In this document: positions 25,405 to 34,746 of the stretch, one piece after another | Position numbering within the stretch: position 1 is the first letter of the stretch | How the letters are laid out: each line of letters begins with the position of its first letter | DNA from: an uncultured Hyphomicrobiales bacterium | Lineage (GTDB): Bacteria; Pseudomonadota; Alphaproteobacteria; Rhizobiales; Devosiaceae | Length of the DNA: 38,868 nucleotides | NCBI GenBank assembly: GCA_903842455.1 | Contig: CAIMLX010000123.1 | Location: forward strand, 1 to 38,868 | Direction: 5' to 3' | Translations under genes and position numbers: made by a program | The notes under the pieces: generated by a model | The model's database searches: none | What the model saw: the letters and a program-made list of their open reading frames with translations, nothing else | What the model was told of the DNA's origin: nothing

Positions 25405-26616
25405 ATGAGCGCTGAGACGCAGACTCCACTCAAGAAGGCGCGACAGCCGGTGCCACGCGGCATCGCCCGCAGTGGCCCGCCGCTGCTCTCCTACGGCTTC
25501 CGCCCGTTCTTCCTCGGCGCCGGGCTGTTCGCGATTTTCTCGATGGCCGCCTGGATCGCCGCGCTCGCTGCCGGCTGGGAGATTGGCGGCGACTATGGCG
25601 CGCTCAACTGGCACGCCCACGAGATGCTGTTCGGCTACACCAGCGCTGCCCTTGCCGGCTACATGCTGACCGCCATCCCGAACTGGACCGGCCGCCTGCC
25701 GGTATCCGGACCGCAACTGCTGGGCCTCGTGCTGCTCTGGCTGTCGGGCCGGGTGGCGCTCGTCTGGCCCGGTCCCCTCGGTGCGCTCGGCGCCGCCCTG
25801 CTCGACGGCGTCTTCCTGCCCACCCTCGCCGGCATCGCCGCGGTCGAAATCCTCGCCGGTCGCAACTGGAAGAACCTCAAGATTCTCACCGGGCTGGTGG
25901 CGCTGTCGCTTGCCAATGGCGGCTTCCACCTGTCGGTCCTCCTCACCGGAAGTGCTGCCGAGGCGGCGCGTGCCGGGGTTGCGGCCTACATCATGCTCAT
26001 CGCCATCATCGGTGGCCGGATCGTGCCGAGCTTCACCCGCAACTGGCTGGTGAAGGCCGGATCGACCGTCGTGCCGGTACCGTTCGGCCGCTTCGACATG
26101 CTGACCCTCGGCGTGCTCCTGCCCGCCCTCGCCCTGTGGGTCGCGCTCCCGGCGCATCCACTGACGGCACTGCTGACGCTCGCAGCCTCGGGGCTGCAGG
26201 CCTTCCGGCTGGCCCGCTGGCGCGGCTGGCTGACCCTCGACGAACCGCTGCTGCTGGCGTTGCACGTGGCCTATGCCTTCATCCCGATCGGCCTTGCCGC
26301 AGTGGCGGCCGCGGCGATGGGCTGGCTGGCGCAGCCTTCGGCCATGCACCTGCTGACGGTGGGCGCGATCGGTGGCATGACCGTGGCGATCATGACCCGC
26401 GCCAGCCTCGGGCACACGGGCCGGGCCCTGACTGCCTCGCCGCTGACGCGTCTATGCTACCTCGCGCTGCTGCTCGCAGCCGTGATCCGCCCCTTCGCCG
26501 AACTGACCGGCGCGCACTATCACCTGGTGCTGAGCCTGGCGGGCGCCGGCTGGCTCGCGGCATTCGCCCTGTTCGTGGTCGTGTACGGTCCCATGCTGCT
26601 GACCCGACGGAAGTAG
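25405..26616 (+). CDS. nnrS: NnrS-family membrane protein
   Basis: A 403-residue protein with about twelve hydrophobic helices, the NnrS family of haem- and copper-containing membrane proteins that relieve nitric oxide stress. The segments YGFRPFFLGAGLFA near the start, NWHAHEMLFGYTSAALAGYM and VGAIGGMTVAIMTRASLGHT are hallmarks and include the conserved histidines. The ATG at 25405 has GGGAG 8-9 nt upstream. It belongs with nirK and the Crp/Fnr regulator in one NO-handling module. Confidence 0.93.
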   Translation: MSAETQTPLKKARQPVPRGIARSGPPLLSYGFRPFFLGAGLFAIFSMAAWIAALAAGWEIGGDYGALNWHAHEMLFGYTSAALAGYMLTAIPNWTGRLPVSGPQLLGLVLLWLSGRVALVWPGPLGALGAALLDGVFLPTLAGIAAVEILAGRNWKNLKILTGLVALSLANGGFHLSVLLTGSAAEAARAGVAAYIMLIAIIGGRIVPSFTRNWLVKAGSTVVPVPFGRFDMLTLGVLLPALALWVALPAHPLTALLTLAASGLQAFRLARWRGWLTLDEPLLLALHVAYAFIPIGLAAVAAAAMGWLAQPSAMHLLTVGAIGGMTVAIMTRASLGHTGRALTASPLTRLCYLALLLAAVIRPFAELTGAHYHLVLSLAGAGWLAAFALFVVVYGPMLLTRRK

Positions 26617-26752
26617 CGGGGTCAGCGGTTCCAACTATCGCAGACATTGCATTTATCGGGCTTTGCGATTGGCATGCCTCGCGCCTACACCCCTCACGTC
26701 GCGTTGCTGGCCCGGCTGCTGCCAGCTACCGTGACGAAAACGAGGATACTGC

Positions 26753-27586
26753 ATGAGCGAGGAAACGGTCAGAGCCGCCCCGGGCACGGTCTCGGTGGCA
26801 GAGCTCGAGGCGCGCGGCCGCAAACGGCGGCAGCGCGAGGGAACTCTCGTGCTCGGCGCCCAGATCCTCCTCGGCCTCGGGCTGATCGCGTCCATGTATG
26901 TGCTCAATGCCACATCGGGAAAGCTGTTCATGCCCCGGCCGGACGACGTGCTGGCACAGTCGATCAAGCTCTGGTCGGACGGCACCATGCTGAAGGCGCT
27001 GGGCGAATCGCTGACGGTGCTGGTGTTCGGCTTCCTGCTCTCGGCGGTCACAGGCAGCCTGGGCGGCGCCATCCTCGGCGGCTTCCGGCCCGTCAGCCGC
27101 GTGCTCGACCCATACGTCAACGCGCTCAACTCCACCCCCGGCGCCGCCTTCATCCCGCTGATCATCGTCTGGTTCGGGCTCTATACCGAGGCCAAGGTGG
27201 TGCTGGTGTGGAACGCGGCGTTCTTCCCCATCCTCATCAACACCGCCTCCGGCATCGCCAACGCCGACCGCGAGTTGGTGGAGATGGGCCGGGCCTTCGG
27301 TGCGAGGCGCACCACGCTGTTCTGGAACGTCATGCTGCCGGACGCCCTGCCCTCCATCCTCTCCGGCCTCCGCATCGGCGCGGCCATCTCGACCGTCGGC
27401 ACGGTCATCGCCGAACTGACCATGGCGCAATCCGGGCTCGGCGGCCTCCTTGCGCAGGCCGGCAACCGCTTCCAGATGGACAAGTATTTCGCCGTGGTGA
27501 TCGTGCTGATGGCGCTCGGCACCGCCATCACCGCCGGCCTCCGTTTTGCCGAGCGTCGCATCGGTGCCTGGCGGGTGACAACGTGA
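26753..27586 (+). CDS. NitT/TauT-type ABC transporter permease
   Basis: A 277-residue inner-membrane permease with about six helices and the EAA-type loop (ELVEMGRAFGARRTTLFWNV) that contacts the ATPase. It is similar to SsuC/TauC/NrtB permeases of the nitrate/sulfonate/taurine family. The ATG at 26753 has GAGG 7 nt upstream. Its stop overlaps the ATPase start (GTGA). The binding protein expected for this transporter is encoded some 3.9 kb downstream, after the DUF1800/DUF1501 genes. Confidence 0.92.
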   Translation: MSEETVRAAPGTVSVAELEARGRKRRQREGTLVLGAQILLGLGLIASMYVLNATSGKLFMPRPDDVLAQSIKLWSDGTMLKALGESLTVLVFGFLLSAVTGSLGGAILGGFRPVSRVLDPYVNALNSTPGAAFIPLIIVWFGLYTEAKVVLVWNAAFFPILINTASGIANADRELVEMGRAFGARRTTLFWNVMLPDALPSILSGLRIGAAISTVGTVIAELTMAQSGLGGLLAQAGNRFQMDKYFAVVIVLMALGTAITAGLRFAERRIGAWRVTT

Positions 27587-28410
27587 CCGAGCCACTGATT
27601 GCACTGCAGCATGTCGGCAAGCTGTTTGGTGACGGTCTCGTCCGCGCCTTGTCCGATGTGTCCTTCGATGTCCGCCCCGGCGAGTTCATTTCGCTGGTCG
27701 GGCCGTCCGGCTGCGGCAAGACCACTTTGCTCCGCATCATCAACGGCCTGATCACGCCCGAAGAGGGCAGCGTCACCGTCATGGGCCGGAAGCCCGAGCC
27801 TGGCCCCGACCTCGCCATGGTGTTCCAGTCGGCCCGCCTCCTGCCCTGGCGCACCGTCTCGGGCAATATCGAGTTTGCCCTCGCGCTGCGCGGTCACGAC
27901 AAGGCGGAGCGCCGGCAACGCGCGCTGGCGCTGCTCGGCGCCGTCGGTCTGCGGGATTTCGCCGATGCGTTCCCGCACCAGCTCTCGGGTGGCATGCAGC
28001 AGCGGGTTGGCCTCGCCCGGGCGCTGGCCGTCGAGCCGAAGGTCCTGCTGATGGACGAGCCCTTCGCTGCCCTCGACGCCATGACGCGCGAGGTGCTGCG
28101 CCGCGAACTGCTGCAGATGTGGGCGCGCCGCCGCATGGCCATCGTCTTCGTTACCCACGACATCGACGAGGCGGTGTACCTGAGCCAGCGCATCGTGCTG
28201 CTGCGCCCGCGTCCCGGCCGCATCGACGAGGTCGTCGACGTCGATCTTCCCGAGCAACGCTGGGAGGACGATCCGCGTGCCACCCCGGCCTTCGCGGCAC
28301 TGCGCAACCACCTGTGGGACCGCATTCACGCCATGGCCCGCGACGGCGAGGCGCTCGAGGAGCTGGCCGGTGCTTTTCCAATAGAAAGTATTGAAAAACC
28401 AGAGCGATAG
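27583..28410 (+). CDS. NitT/TauT-type ABC transporter ATP-binding protein
   Basis: A 275-residue ATPase of the SsuB/TauB/NrtD type. Walker A is GPSGCGKTT, the Q-loop region reads MVFQSARLLPWRT, the signature is LSGGMQQR, Walker B is VLLMDEPFAALD, and the switch region is FVTHDIDEAVYLS. The GTG start overlaps the permease stop by 4 nt, showing coupling. Substrate is unknown; sulfonates, nitrate or pyrimidine-like compounds are typical for the family. Confidence 0.93.
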   Translation: MTEPLIALQHVGKLFGDGLVRALSDVSFDVRPGEFISLVGPSGCGKTTLLRIINGLITPEEGSVTVMGRKPEPGPDLAMVFQSARLLPWRTVSGNIEFALALRGHDKAERRQRALALLGAVGLRDFADAFPHQLSGGMQQRVGLARALAVEPKVLLMDEPFAALDAMTREVLRRELLQMWARRRMAIVFVTHDIDEAVYLSQRIVLLRPRPGRIDEVVDVDLPEQRWEDDPRATPAFAALRNHLWDRIHAMARDGEALEELAGAFPIESIEKPER

Positions 28411-28432
28411 ACGAAACCTATCGCACCGATAG
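28405..28432. repeat. Three alternating copies of a 6-bp inverted repeat
   Basis: CGATAG occurs at 28405-28410, its complement CTATCG at 28418-28423, and CGATAG again at 28427-28432. The first pair can form a hairpin with a 7-nt loop, the second with a 3-nt loop. The array starts in the last codons of the ATPase gene and lies in the 92-bp gap before the DUF1800 gene. It could be an operator, an RNA switch between two hairpins, or chance. Confidence 0.4.
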
Positions 28433-28502
28433 ATCGCGCGTGCGCCTCGTGGCGACGTAGCCTGAATCTCCCACCACGGTTGATTTCAGGGTCACTGCCG
28501 CA

Positions 28503-30227
28503 ATGAGCGCCCCCCGCGCCGAAAGCCTGTCACCGATTGCCGGCGACGACTGGAGCTATGCCCGAGCCGCCCATCTGCTCGAGCGCGCGGGCTTTGGCGG
28601 CACGCCCGGCGAGATCGACTGGCTCGCCGCGATGACGCCCGATGCCGCCGTCGCGGCGCTGCTCGACTATCAGTCGATCGATGCCTCGCGGCTGCCCGAG
28701 TTCGAGGAATCCGGCTTCTGGGAACCGTCCTTCCGGGATTTTCCGGTCAGCCGACCTGCCGCCACCGAACGCGCCGAACAAACCGGCGAGTCCATGGGCG
28801 TGAGGGTCAAGCCCGCCGGCAGCCGGCCGCTGCAGCCGGTGACCAACCGTTTCTTCTACTGGCTCCGCGCCACCACGCTCGAAACCCGCCGCCTCGGCTT
28901 CTGGTGGGTCGACCGCATGGTCCGCACGCCGCGCCCGCTCGAGGAAAAGCTGACGCTGTTCTGGCACGGCCACTTCGCCACGTCCGAGGAAAAGCTGCGC
29001 GACTACCGCAAGATCGCGCTGCAGATCGAAACCCTTCGCGCCCATGCCAGCGGCAATTTCGGCGACCTGCTGGTCGCCGTCGCTAAGGATCCGGCCATGC
29101 TGGTGTTCCTCGATGCGGCGCAGAACGTGAAGGGCGCGCCCAACGAGAATTTCGGCCGCGAGGTCATGGAACTGTTCACCATGGGCGTGGGCAACTACAC
29201 CGAGGACGACATTCGCGAGGCGGCCCGCGCCTTTACCGGCTGGGGCAATGACGACCTCAGCTTCGTCATCGACCCCGACAAGCACGATGCCGGCCCGAAG
29301 CGCTTCCTCGGCCGCGAGGGCAATTTTGCCGGCGAGGATATCCTCCGGATCATCCTCGAGCAGAAGCAGACCGCGATCTACATCGCATCGAAGCTCTACC
29401 GCTTCTTCGTTCGCGAGGAGGTTTCGCCGGCCTTCGCCGAAACCCTCGGCACCCTGCTGCGCGACGCCAACTACGAGATCGCGCCGTTCCTCCGCACCAT
29501 CTTTCTCTCCGAGGATTTCTACGCCGAGCCCTCGATCGCGACGCACATCAAGTCACCCACCGAGCTCATAGTCTCCACCTACCGCAAGCTCGGGCTGGGT
29601 GAACTGCCCGGCATCCCGGACCCCTACACCGCAAGCAAGACGCTGGGGCAGATCCTGCTCTATCCGCCCACCGTCGCCGGCTGGAGCCAGGGCCGCTCGT
29701 GGATCACACCCGGCCTGCTGTTCGAGCGCGCCAACTTCGCCCGTGAAGTGATGTTCCCCAACATCATCGAGTTCTCCGACCCGCTGCACAACCCGGGCGA
29801 GGAAATCCGCCGGGTCAACCGCAACATCATCAACGGCCTCGAGATCACCGCCGCGACGCTTGAGGACGGGGCGGCGCCTTCGGCGACCGCCGGCATCCAG
29901 GAGACGTTCAACACCCGCTACGCCAGCCTTGTCGGCTATGCCGAGGCGGTGCGAAAGCTGAAGCCGATCCCGCGCGCCGCCGCCCAGTTCAGCCTCAGCC
30001 ACAGTGTGCTGGAAGCCGGCGCGAAGACCACCGGCGAGGCTGTCGACCTGCTCATCAACCAGCTGCTGCGCGTCGAGCTGTCGGCGCCGGCCCGCGACGC
30101 CCTGATCGGCACGCTCACCGACGAGCTCGGCACGACCGATCTGCAGGCGGCGGCGACCTACATGGAGCACGGCCTCCGCGTCGTCGCCCACCTGATCATG
30201 AGTTCACCGCAATACCAGCTCGCCTGA
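28503..30227 (+). CDS. DUF1800-family protein
   Basis: A 574-residue member of the DUF1800 family. Recognisable parts are YARAAHLLERAGFGGTPGEI near the start, LTLFWHGHFATSEEKL, NENFGREVMELFTMGVGNYT, EAARAFTGWG and, later, YPPTVAGWSQGRSWI. The biochemical function of this family is not established. DUF1800 genes almost always sit beside a DUF1501 gene, as here. Many members have an export signal; none is evident here. It is inserted between the ATPase and binding-protein genes of a NitT/TauT-type transporter. Confidence 0.92.
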   Translation: MSAPRAESLSPIAGDDWSYARAAHLLERAGFGGTPGEIDWLAAMTPDAAVAALLDYQSIDASRLPEFEESGFWEPSFRDFPVSRPAATERAEQTGESMGVRVKPAGSRPLQPVTNRFFYWLRATTLETRRLGFWWVDRMVRTPRPLEEKLTLFWHGHFATSEEKLRDYRKIALQIETLRAHASGNFGDLLVAVAKDPAMLVFLDAAQNVKGAPNENFGREVMELFTMGVGNYTEDDIREAARAFTGWGNDDLSFVIDPDKHDAGPKRFLGREGNFAGEDILRIILEQKQTAIYIASKLYRFFVREEVSPAFAETLGTLLRDANYEIAPFLRTIFLSEDFYAEPSIATHIKSPTELIVSTYRKLGLGELPGIPDPYTASKTLGQILLYPPTVAGWSQGRSWITPGLLFERANFAREVMFPNIIEFSDPLHNPGEEIRRVNRNIINGLEITAATLEDGAAPSATAGIQETFNTRYASLVGYAEAVRKLKPIPRAAAQFSLSHSVLEAGAKTTGEAVDLLINQLLRVELSAPARDALIGTLTDELGTTDLQAAATYMEHGLRVVAHLIMSSPQYQLA

Positions 30228-30240
30228 GCGGGGAGACCCT

Positions 30241-31488
30241 ATGCGCAAGACATCGAAACTCTCGGGGGCCGACAAGGCGGGTCTCGTCCAGTCCGGCTTC
30301 TCGTCCATGGTGCTGGGGGAGGCGGGCGGCATCAGCGCCTCGCCGGTCTGGTCGAAAGTCGCCGCAGAGCAGGCAGCGGCGCATGACCGCATCCTCGTCA
30401 TCATCGAACTGTCGGGTGGCAATGACGGGCTCAACACCGTCATCCCCTATGGCGACGACGCCTACTACAACGCCCGTCCGCACCTCGGCATCCGCAAGGA
30501 CAAGGTGCTGCAACTCGACGATCAGTTCGGCTTCCAGAAGACGATGACCGGCTTCGAGCGGCTCTATAAGGACGGGCTGATGGGCATCGTCCACGGCGTC
30601 GGCTACGACCAGCCTTCGTTCTCGCACTTCTCCTCGATGGCGTTCTGGCAGACCGGCGCGCCCAATTCCGGGGAGCAGTATGGCTGGCTCGGCCGGATGG
30701 CCGACGCCATCGATCCGCTGGGGCACACGAAGAACTTCCTCGTCAACATCGACGACAGCCAGTCGCTCGCCGTGCGCGCGATGAACCACGTGCCGCTGGT
30801 GTTCAACGATCCGGATAACTTCACGCGGCGCATGTTCTTTGAGGAAAAGCAGGCGGTTGCCGCCATCGATGCGCGTGGCAACGGCAGCGCCAACCCGTCG
30901 CAGGATTTCCTGTTCGACATCGCCCGCAGCGCCAACAACTCCGAACAGCTGGTCCGCGACGCTTGGAATGCCTACGAGTCGCCCGTCGACTACGGCCTCG
31001 TGCCGTGGGGGCTGGAAAAGGTCGCCGCGCTGATATCAGCCGATTTCCCCACCAAGGTCTACTACGTTCCCTACCGCAACAACGCCTTCGACACCCACGT
31101 CTACCAGGGCGACCTGCATGCGCGGCTGTGGAGCTACACGTCGGACCACATCGCTGCCTTCGTGCGCGACATGGAGCGTCTCGGCCGCGGCGACGACGTG
31201 GTGGTGATGGTGTTCTCCGAGTTCGGCCGCCGCGTCGCCGAAAACACCAGCCTCGGCACCGACCATGGCACCGCTGGTCCCGCCTTCGTCATCGGCAAGC
31301 CGGTTACCGGCGGGCAGTACGGACAGATGCCGAGCCTCACCGATCTCGACGACGGCAACCTCAGGTTCACCACCGACTACCGCCGCATCTACTCGACCCT
31401 GATCAACGGCTGGATGCAGCACGATCAGGCCTCGGCGATCCTGCGGGACGAGTTCAGCCCGATCCCGCTCTTTTCACGCACCAACTGA
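30241..31488 (+). CDS. DUF1501-family protein (sulfatase/phosphatase-like fold)
   Basis: A 415-residue DUF1501 protein, a family related to the alkaline phosphatase/sulfatase superfamily. Motifs include VIIELSGGNDGLNTVIPYGD near residue 50, GIVHGVGYDQPSFSHFSSMA, VVVMVFSEFGRRVAENTSLG and TDHGTAGPAFVIG, whose Asp and His residues correspond to metal ligands of the fold. Most relatives begin with a Tat signal; this one has no twin arginine and no obvious hydrophobic stretch. It starts 13 bp after the DUF1800 stop with GGGGAG 6 nt upstream of the ATG. Confidence 0.92.
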   Translation: MRKTSKLSGADKAGLVQSGFSSMVLGEAGGISASPVWSKVAAEQAAAHDRILVIIELSGGNDGLNTVIPYGDDAYYNARPHLGIRKDKVLQLDDQFGFQKTMTGFERLYKDGLMGIVHGVGYDQPSFSHFSSMAFWQTGAPNSGEQYGWLGRMADAIDPLGHTKNFLVNIDDSQSLAVRAMNHVPLVFNDPDNFTRRMFFEEKQAVAAIDARGNGSANPSQDFLFDIARSANNSEQLVRDAWNAYESPVDYGLVPWGLEKVAALISADFPTKVYYVPYRNNAFDTHVYQGDLHARLWSYTSDHIAAFVRDMERLGRGDDVVVMVFSEFGRRVAENTSLGTDHGTAGPAFVIGKPVTGGQYGQMPSLTDLDDGNLRFTTDYRRIYSTLINGWMQHDQASAILRDEFSPIPLFSRTN

Positions 31489-31511
31489 CGACAACGACCC
31501 AAGGGGGGACT

Positions 31512-32537
31512 ATGTTCAAATCGATCCTGCCGGCACTTGCCGGCCTTGCACTTCTCGCGATGACCTCGGGCAGCCATGCCCAGGATATGCTGGAGCTGAA
31601 GCTCGCCACCGGCGAGGTCGACATCAACCCGACCGCCAACTCCATCCTGAAGCTCGCCGCCCGCCTCGGCTTTTACGAAAAGCACGGCCTGAAGGTTGAG
31701 ATCGTCGAACTCGACGGCACGCCGCAGTCGGTCGCCGCCCTCACCTCCGGTGCCGTCGATATCGCCGATATCGGCATCGACGCCGCCATCCGGCTCAGCG
31801 TCGACAACGGCATCAAGCTCAAGGGCCTCACCTCGGGCGGTTTTGGCGCGGCCTTCATGATCGCTGCGAAATCCGACATCAAGACCCTCGCCGACCTCGC
31901 GGGGCGCTCCTACGCCATCGCCGACAATGGCAGCCTCGACCACAACCTGACGCTCGCCGTGCTGCGCGGCTCGGGCATCGCCGAGGACGCCCCGAACTTC
32001 GTCGCCATCGGCGCCCCGGCGGCCCGCGTGCAGGCGCTCGCTGCCGGCCAGGTCGATGCCACCACCGTCTCCTACGGCACCTACCTGTCGATCGCCGACC
32101 AGCCCGGCATCAGCGTACTGATGAGCGCCAACGACTTCGCCGAGACGGCCCCAGGCCTCTCGAAGTTCGTCGCCGCGCTCGACACCACCGTCGCCGAAAA
32201 GCCCGAGGCCCTGAAGCGCTTCGTCGCCGCGCTGATCGACATCTCGCGCACCTTCGACGCCAATCCCGAGCAGTGGGTCGATGCCGTCGCCGCCGCCCGT
32301 GACGACCTGAAGCGGGAAGACCTCGAACGCACCGTCAAGACCATCGCCGGCCGCTGGTGCGTCAATGGCTGCTTCAACCCCGATGAGCTCGGCAAGGCGG
32401 TCGCTTTCGTCTACGCCAACCCCGAGTTCAAGGACTTCGCCCAGGTCGCCGTGACCGACATCACCGACGGCAGTTTCGTCCAGGCGGCGCTCGATGCCGC
32501 CGGCACCGACAGCGACCCCGGCCTCGACAAGCGCTGA
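31512..32537 (+). CDS. NitT/TauT-type ABC transporter substrate-binding protein
   Basis: A 341-residue periplasmic binding protein (SsuA/NMT1-like) with a Sec signal peptide ending at about residue 24 (GSHAQ). Typical segments are LAARLGFYEKHGLKVEIVEL, SVAALTSGAVDIADIGIDAA and TLADLAGRSYAI. It follows the DUF1501 gene by 23 bp and most likely serves the permease and ATPase encoded 3 kb upstream. A Cys pair (RWCVNGCF) in the C-terminal part is unusual for the family and could form a disulfide. Confidence 0.9.
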   Translation: MFKSILPALAGLALLAMTSGSHAQDMLELKLATGEVDINPTANSILKLAARLGFYEKHGLKVEIVELDGTPQSVAALTSGAVDIADIGIDAAIRLSVDNGIKLKGLTSGGFGAAFMIAAKSDIKTLADLAGRSYAIADNGSLDHNLTLAVLRGSGIAEDAPNFVAIGAPAARVQALAAGQVDATTVSYGTYLSIADQPGISVLMSANDFAETAPGLSKFVAALDTTVAEKPEALKRFVAALIDISRTFDANPEQWVDAVAAARDDLKREDLERTVKTIAGRWCVNGCFNPDELGKAVAFVYANPEFKDFAQVAVTDITDGSFVQAALDAAGTDSDPGLDKR

Positions 32538-32559
32538 CAGCCCCAGATCGCACGCACGG

Positions 32560-32588
32560 GCCGGGCGCACCAGATTGGCGCGCCCGGC
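32560..32588. terminator. Hairpin after the ABC/DUF1501 operon
   Basis: A perfect 9-bp GC-rich stem (GCCGGGCGC at 32560-32568 paired with 32580-32588) with an 11-nt loop begins 22 nt after the binding-protein stop. There is no T-run after it, so it may end transcription only partly or protect the 3' end of the message. Confidence 0.5.
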
Positions 32589-32611
32589 GGCGCTGGATAT
32601 CGTGGCAAGTC

Positions 32612-32617
32612 TATAAA
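32612..32617 (+). promoter_or_regulatory. Possible -10 element upstream of the chemoreceptor gene
   Basis: TATAAA lies in a distinctly AT-rich stretch (about 32607-32640) 70 bp before the chemoreceptor start, in otherwise GC-rich DNA. No convincing -35 element is seen at the right distance, so this is only a candidate. Confidence 0.3.
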
Positions 32618-32687
32618 TTAGTTCATCGAAGTTAAATGCTTTCCGCCTACCGACTCTGGGTGGCTCCAGAAGGAAGCGGAAACTCAC

Positions 32688-34746
32688 ATGCGACTGTCGA
32701 ATTTAAAAATCCGGACCAAGATTTTCATGGTCGCGGGCGTGCCATTGCTGATGGCGGCCGCCATCGCCGGCGTCTCGCTATGGGCATTCGCGCAAGTTGA
32801 ATCCGTTGAAGGCTGGGTGAGTCACACCAACGAGGTGCTCTCGACGGCAGAAGTCATCGTGGCGTCCGCGGCGGATATGGAATCCGGCATGCGCGGCTTT
32901 GCCATCTCCGGCGAGGAGCCCTTTCCTCGAGCCTTACGTCAATGGCAAGAAGATGTTCGCCGAGACCATCCAGCTGCTGCAGCAGACGGTCAGCGACAAC
33001 CCGCCCCAGGTGGAACGCCTCAAGCAGGCAAACGAGGTCATTCTGAACTGGGAGACCAACGTCGCCGAGGCCCAGGTTACCATGCGGCGCACGGTTGGCG
33101 TCACCGCGACCATGGACGACGTGGTGACCTTTGCTGCCAACGCCGGCGGAAAGGCCTATTTCGACCAGTTCCGCGCGATCATGTCGGAGTTTACCGACAC
33201 CGAATCAGCGCTGCTGGTTTCCCGGCAGGCCGAGAGCGCGTCGACCCGATCGATGGCTGTCACCTCGATCATCGGCGGACTGGTCGCAGCAATCATCGCC
33301 GGCGGCGGTGCAGCGCTGCTCATCGGCGGCGGCATCTCCGGTCCGGTCGGCCGGCTGACAACGGCCATGCGCAAGATCGCCGAAGGCAACCTGTCCACCG
33401 AAGTCGAGGGTGTCGAGCGCAAGGACGAAGTCGGAGAGATGGCCCAGGCCACTCTGGTTTTCCGCGACAACGGATTGAAGATCGCCGAGATGACCCGCGA
33501 GGAGGCTCGTCGCCTCGTCAGCGACAAGGAAGCGCGCGCAACGATGATGGCCGAGCTTCAGCAGGCTTTCGGCAGCGTGGTCGATGCGGCCGTAGCCGGC
33601 GACTTTTCGAAGCGCGTGGAAGCCACCTTCCCCGATGCAGAGCTCAACACCCTGGCACAGAGCGTCAACTCGCTCGTCACGACAGTGGACGCCGGCCTCG
33701 ACGAAACCATCACCGTGCTCGGCGAGATCGCCGAGGCGCGGCTCACGACCCGGGTCAAGGGCGACTATGCCGGCGCGTTCGCCAAGCTGAAGAACGGCGC
33801 CAACGATGTCGCCGACAAGCTCGGCGACATCGTCGGGCAGCTGCGCCAGACCTCTGGTTCGCTCAAGCAGGCCACCAGCGAGATCCTCTCGGGCGCCAAT
33901 GACCTTGCCGAGCGCACGACCAAGCAGGCGGCCGCCATCGAAGAAACCAGCGCCGCGATGGAGCAGCTGGCGACGACCGTCGTCGAGAACGCCAAGCGCG
34001 CCGGGTCGGCCAGCACCCGAGCCAATGGCGTGTCGCAGATGGCGGAAGAGGCCGGCGAGGTGATGCGGCAGTCCAACGACGCGATGGAGCGCATCAGCGT
34101 TTCGTCCGGCAAGATTTCCAACATCATCGGCCTGATCGACGATATCGCCTTCCAGACCAACCTCCTCGCGCTCAATGCCTCGGTCGAGGCGGCGCGTGCC
34201 GGCGATGCCGGCAAGGGTTTCGCGGTGGTGGCGGTGGAAGTCCGACGGCTTGCCCAGTCGGCGGCCAGCGCGTCGAGCGAAGTCAAGGTGCTGATCGAGC
34301 AGTCCGCAGCAGAAGTCCAGGGCGGCGGCCGCCTGGTGGCGCAGGCGACCGACAAGCTCGTCCAGATGCTGGCCGGCGTCCGGGAGAGTGCGAGCCTAAT
34401 CACCGCCATCTCTGCGGCGAGCCAGGAGCAATCCGACGCGATCTCCGAGGATTCGACGGCGATCCGCCAGATGGACGAAATGACCCAGCACAACGCGGCC
34501 CTCGTCGAACAGACCAATGCCGCCATCGAACAGACCGAGAGCCAGGCCAGCGAACTCGACAAGATCGTCGAGGTATTCGTTCTTGACGGCTCGCAGCGCA
34601 GCGCTCCCGAGCGCCGCGTCGCCATCGCCAGCGCCAATGTCAGGCCGGCTGTAGTCAAACGCCCTCCTCCGAGGACGTCGGCCGCTGCCCGCTCCTACCT
34701 CAGCAATGGCAACGCCGCCATCGACAAAGACTGGAGTGAATTCTAA
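32688..34746 (+). pseudogene. Methyl-accepting chemotaxis protein with a -1/+1 frameshift
   Basis: The gene would encode about 685 residues: a first membrane helix (about 12-33), a periplasmic CHASE3-like domain, a second helix at about 190-212, HAMP segments, and a signalling domain with the highly conserved tip [20 protein letters not shown]. The frame breaks near 32925. The first part reads ...[10 protein letters not shown] and then goes off course, while the expected continuation [11 protein letters not shown] is found one frame over. Removing one C from CTTTCCTCGAG restores a single frame. The last five residues, DWSEF, fit the xWxxF CheR-docking pattern. The stop overlaps the cheW start (TAATG). 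It may be a recent inactivation or a one-base sequencing error. Confidence 0.85.
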
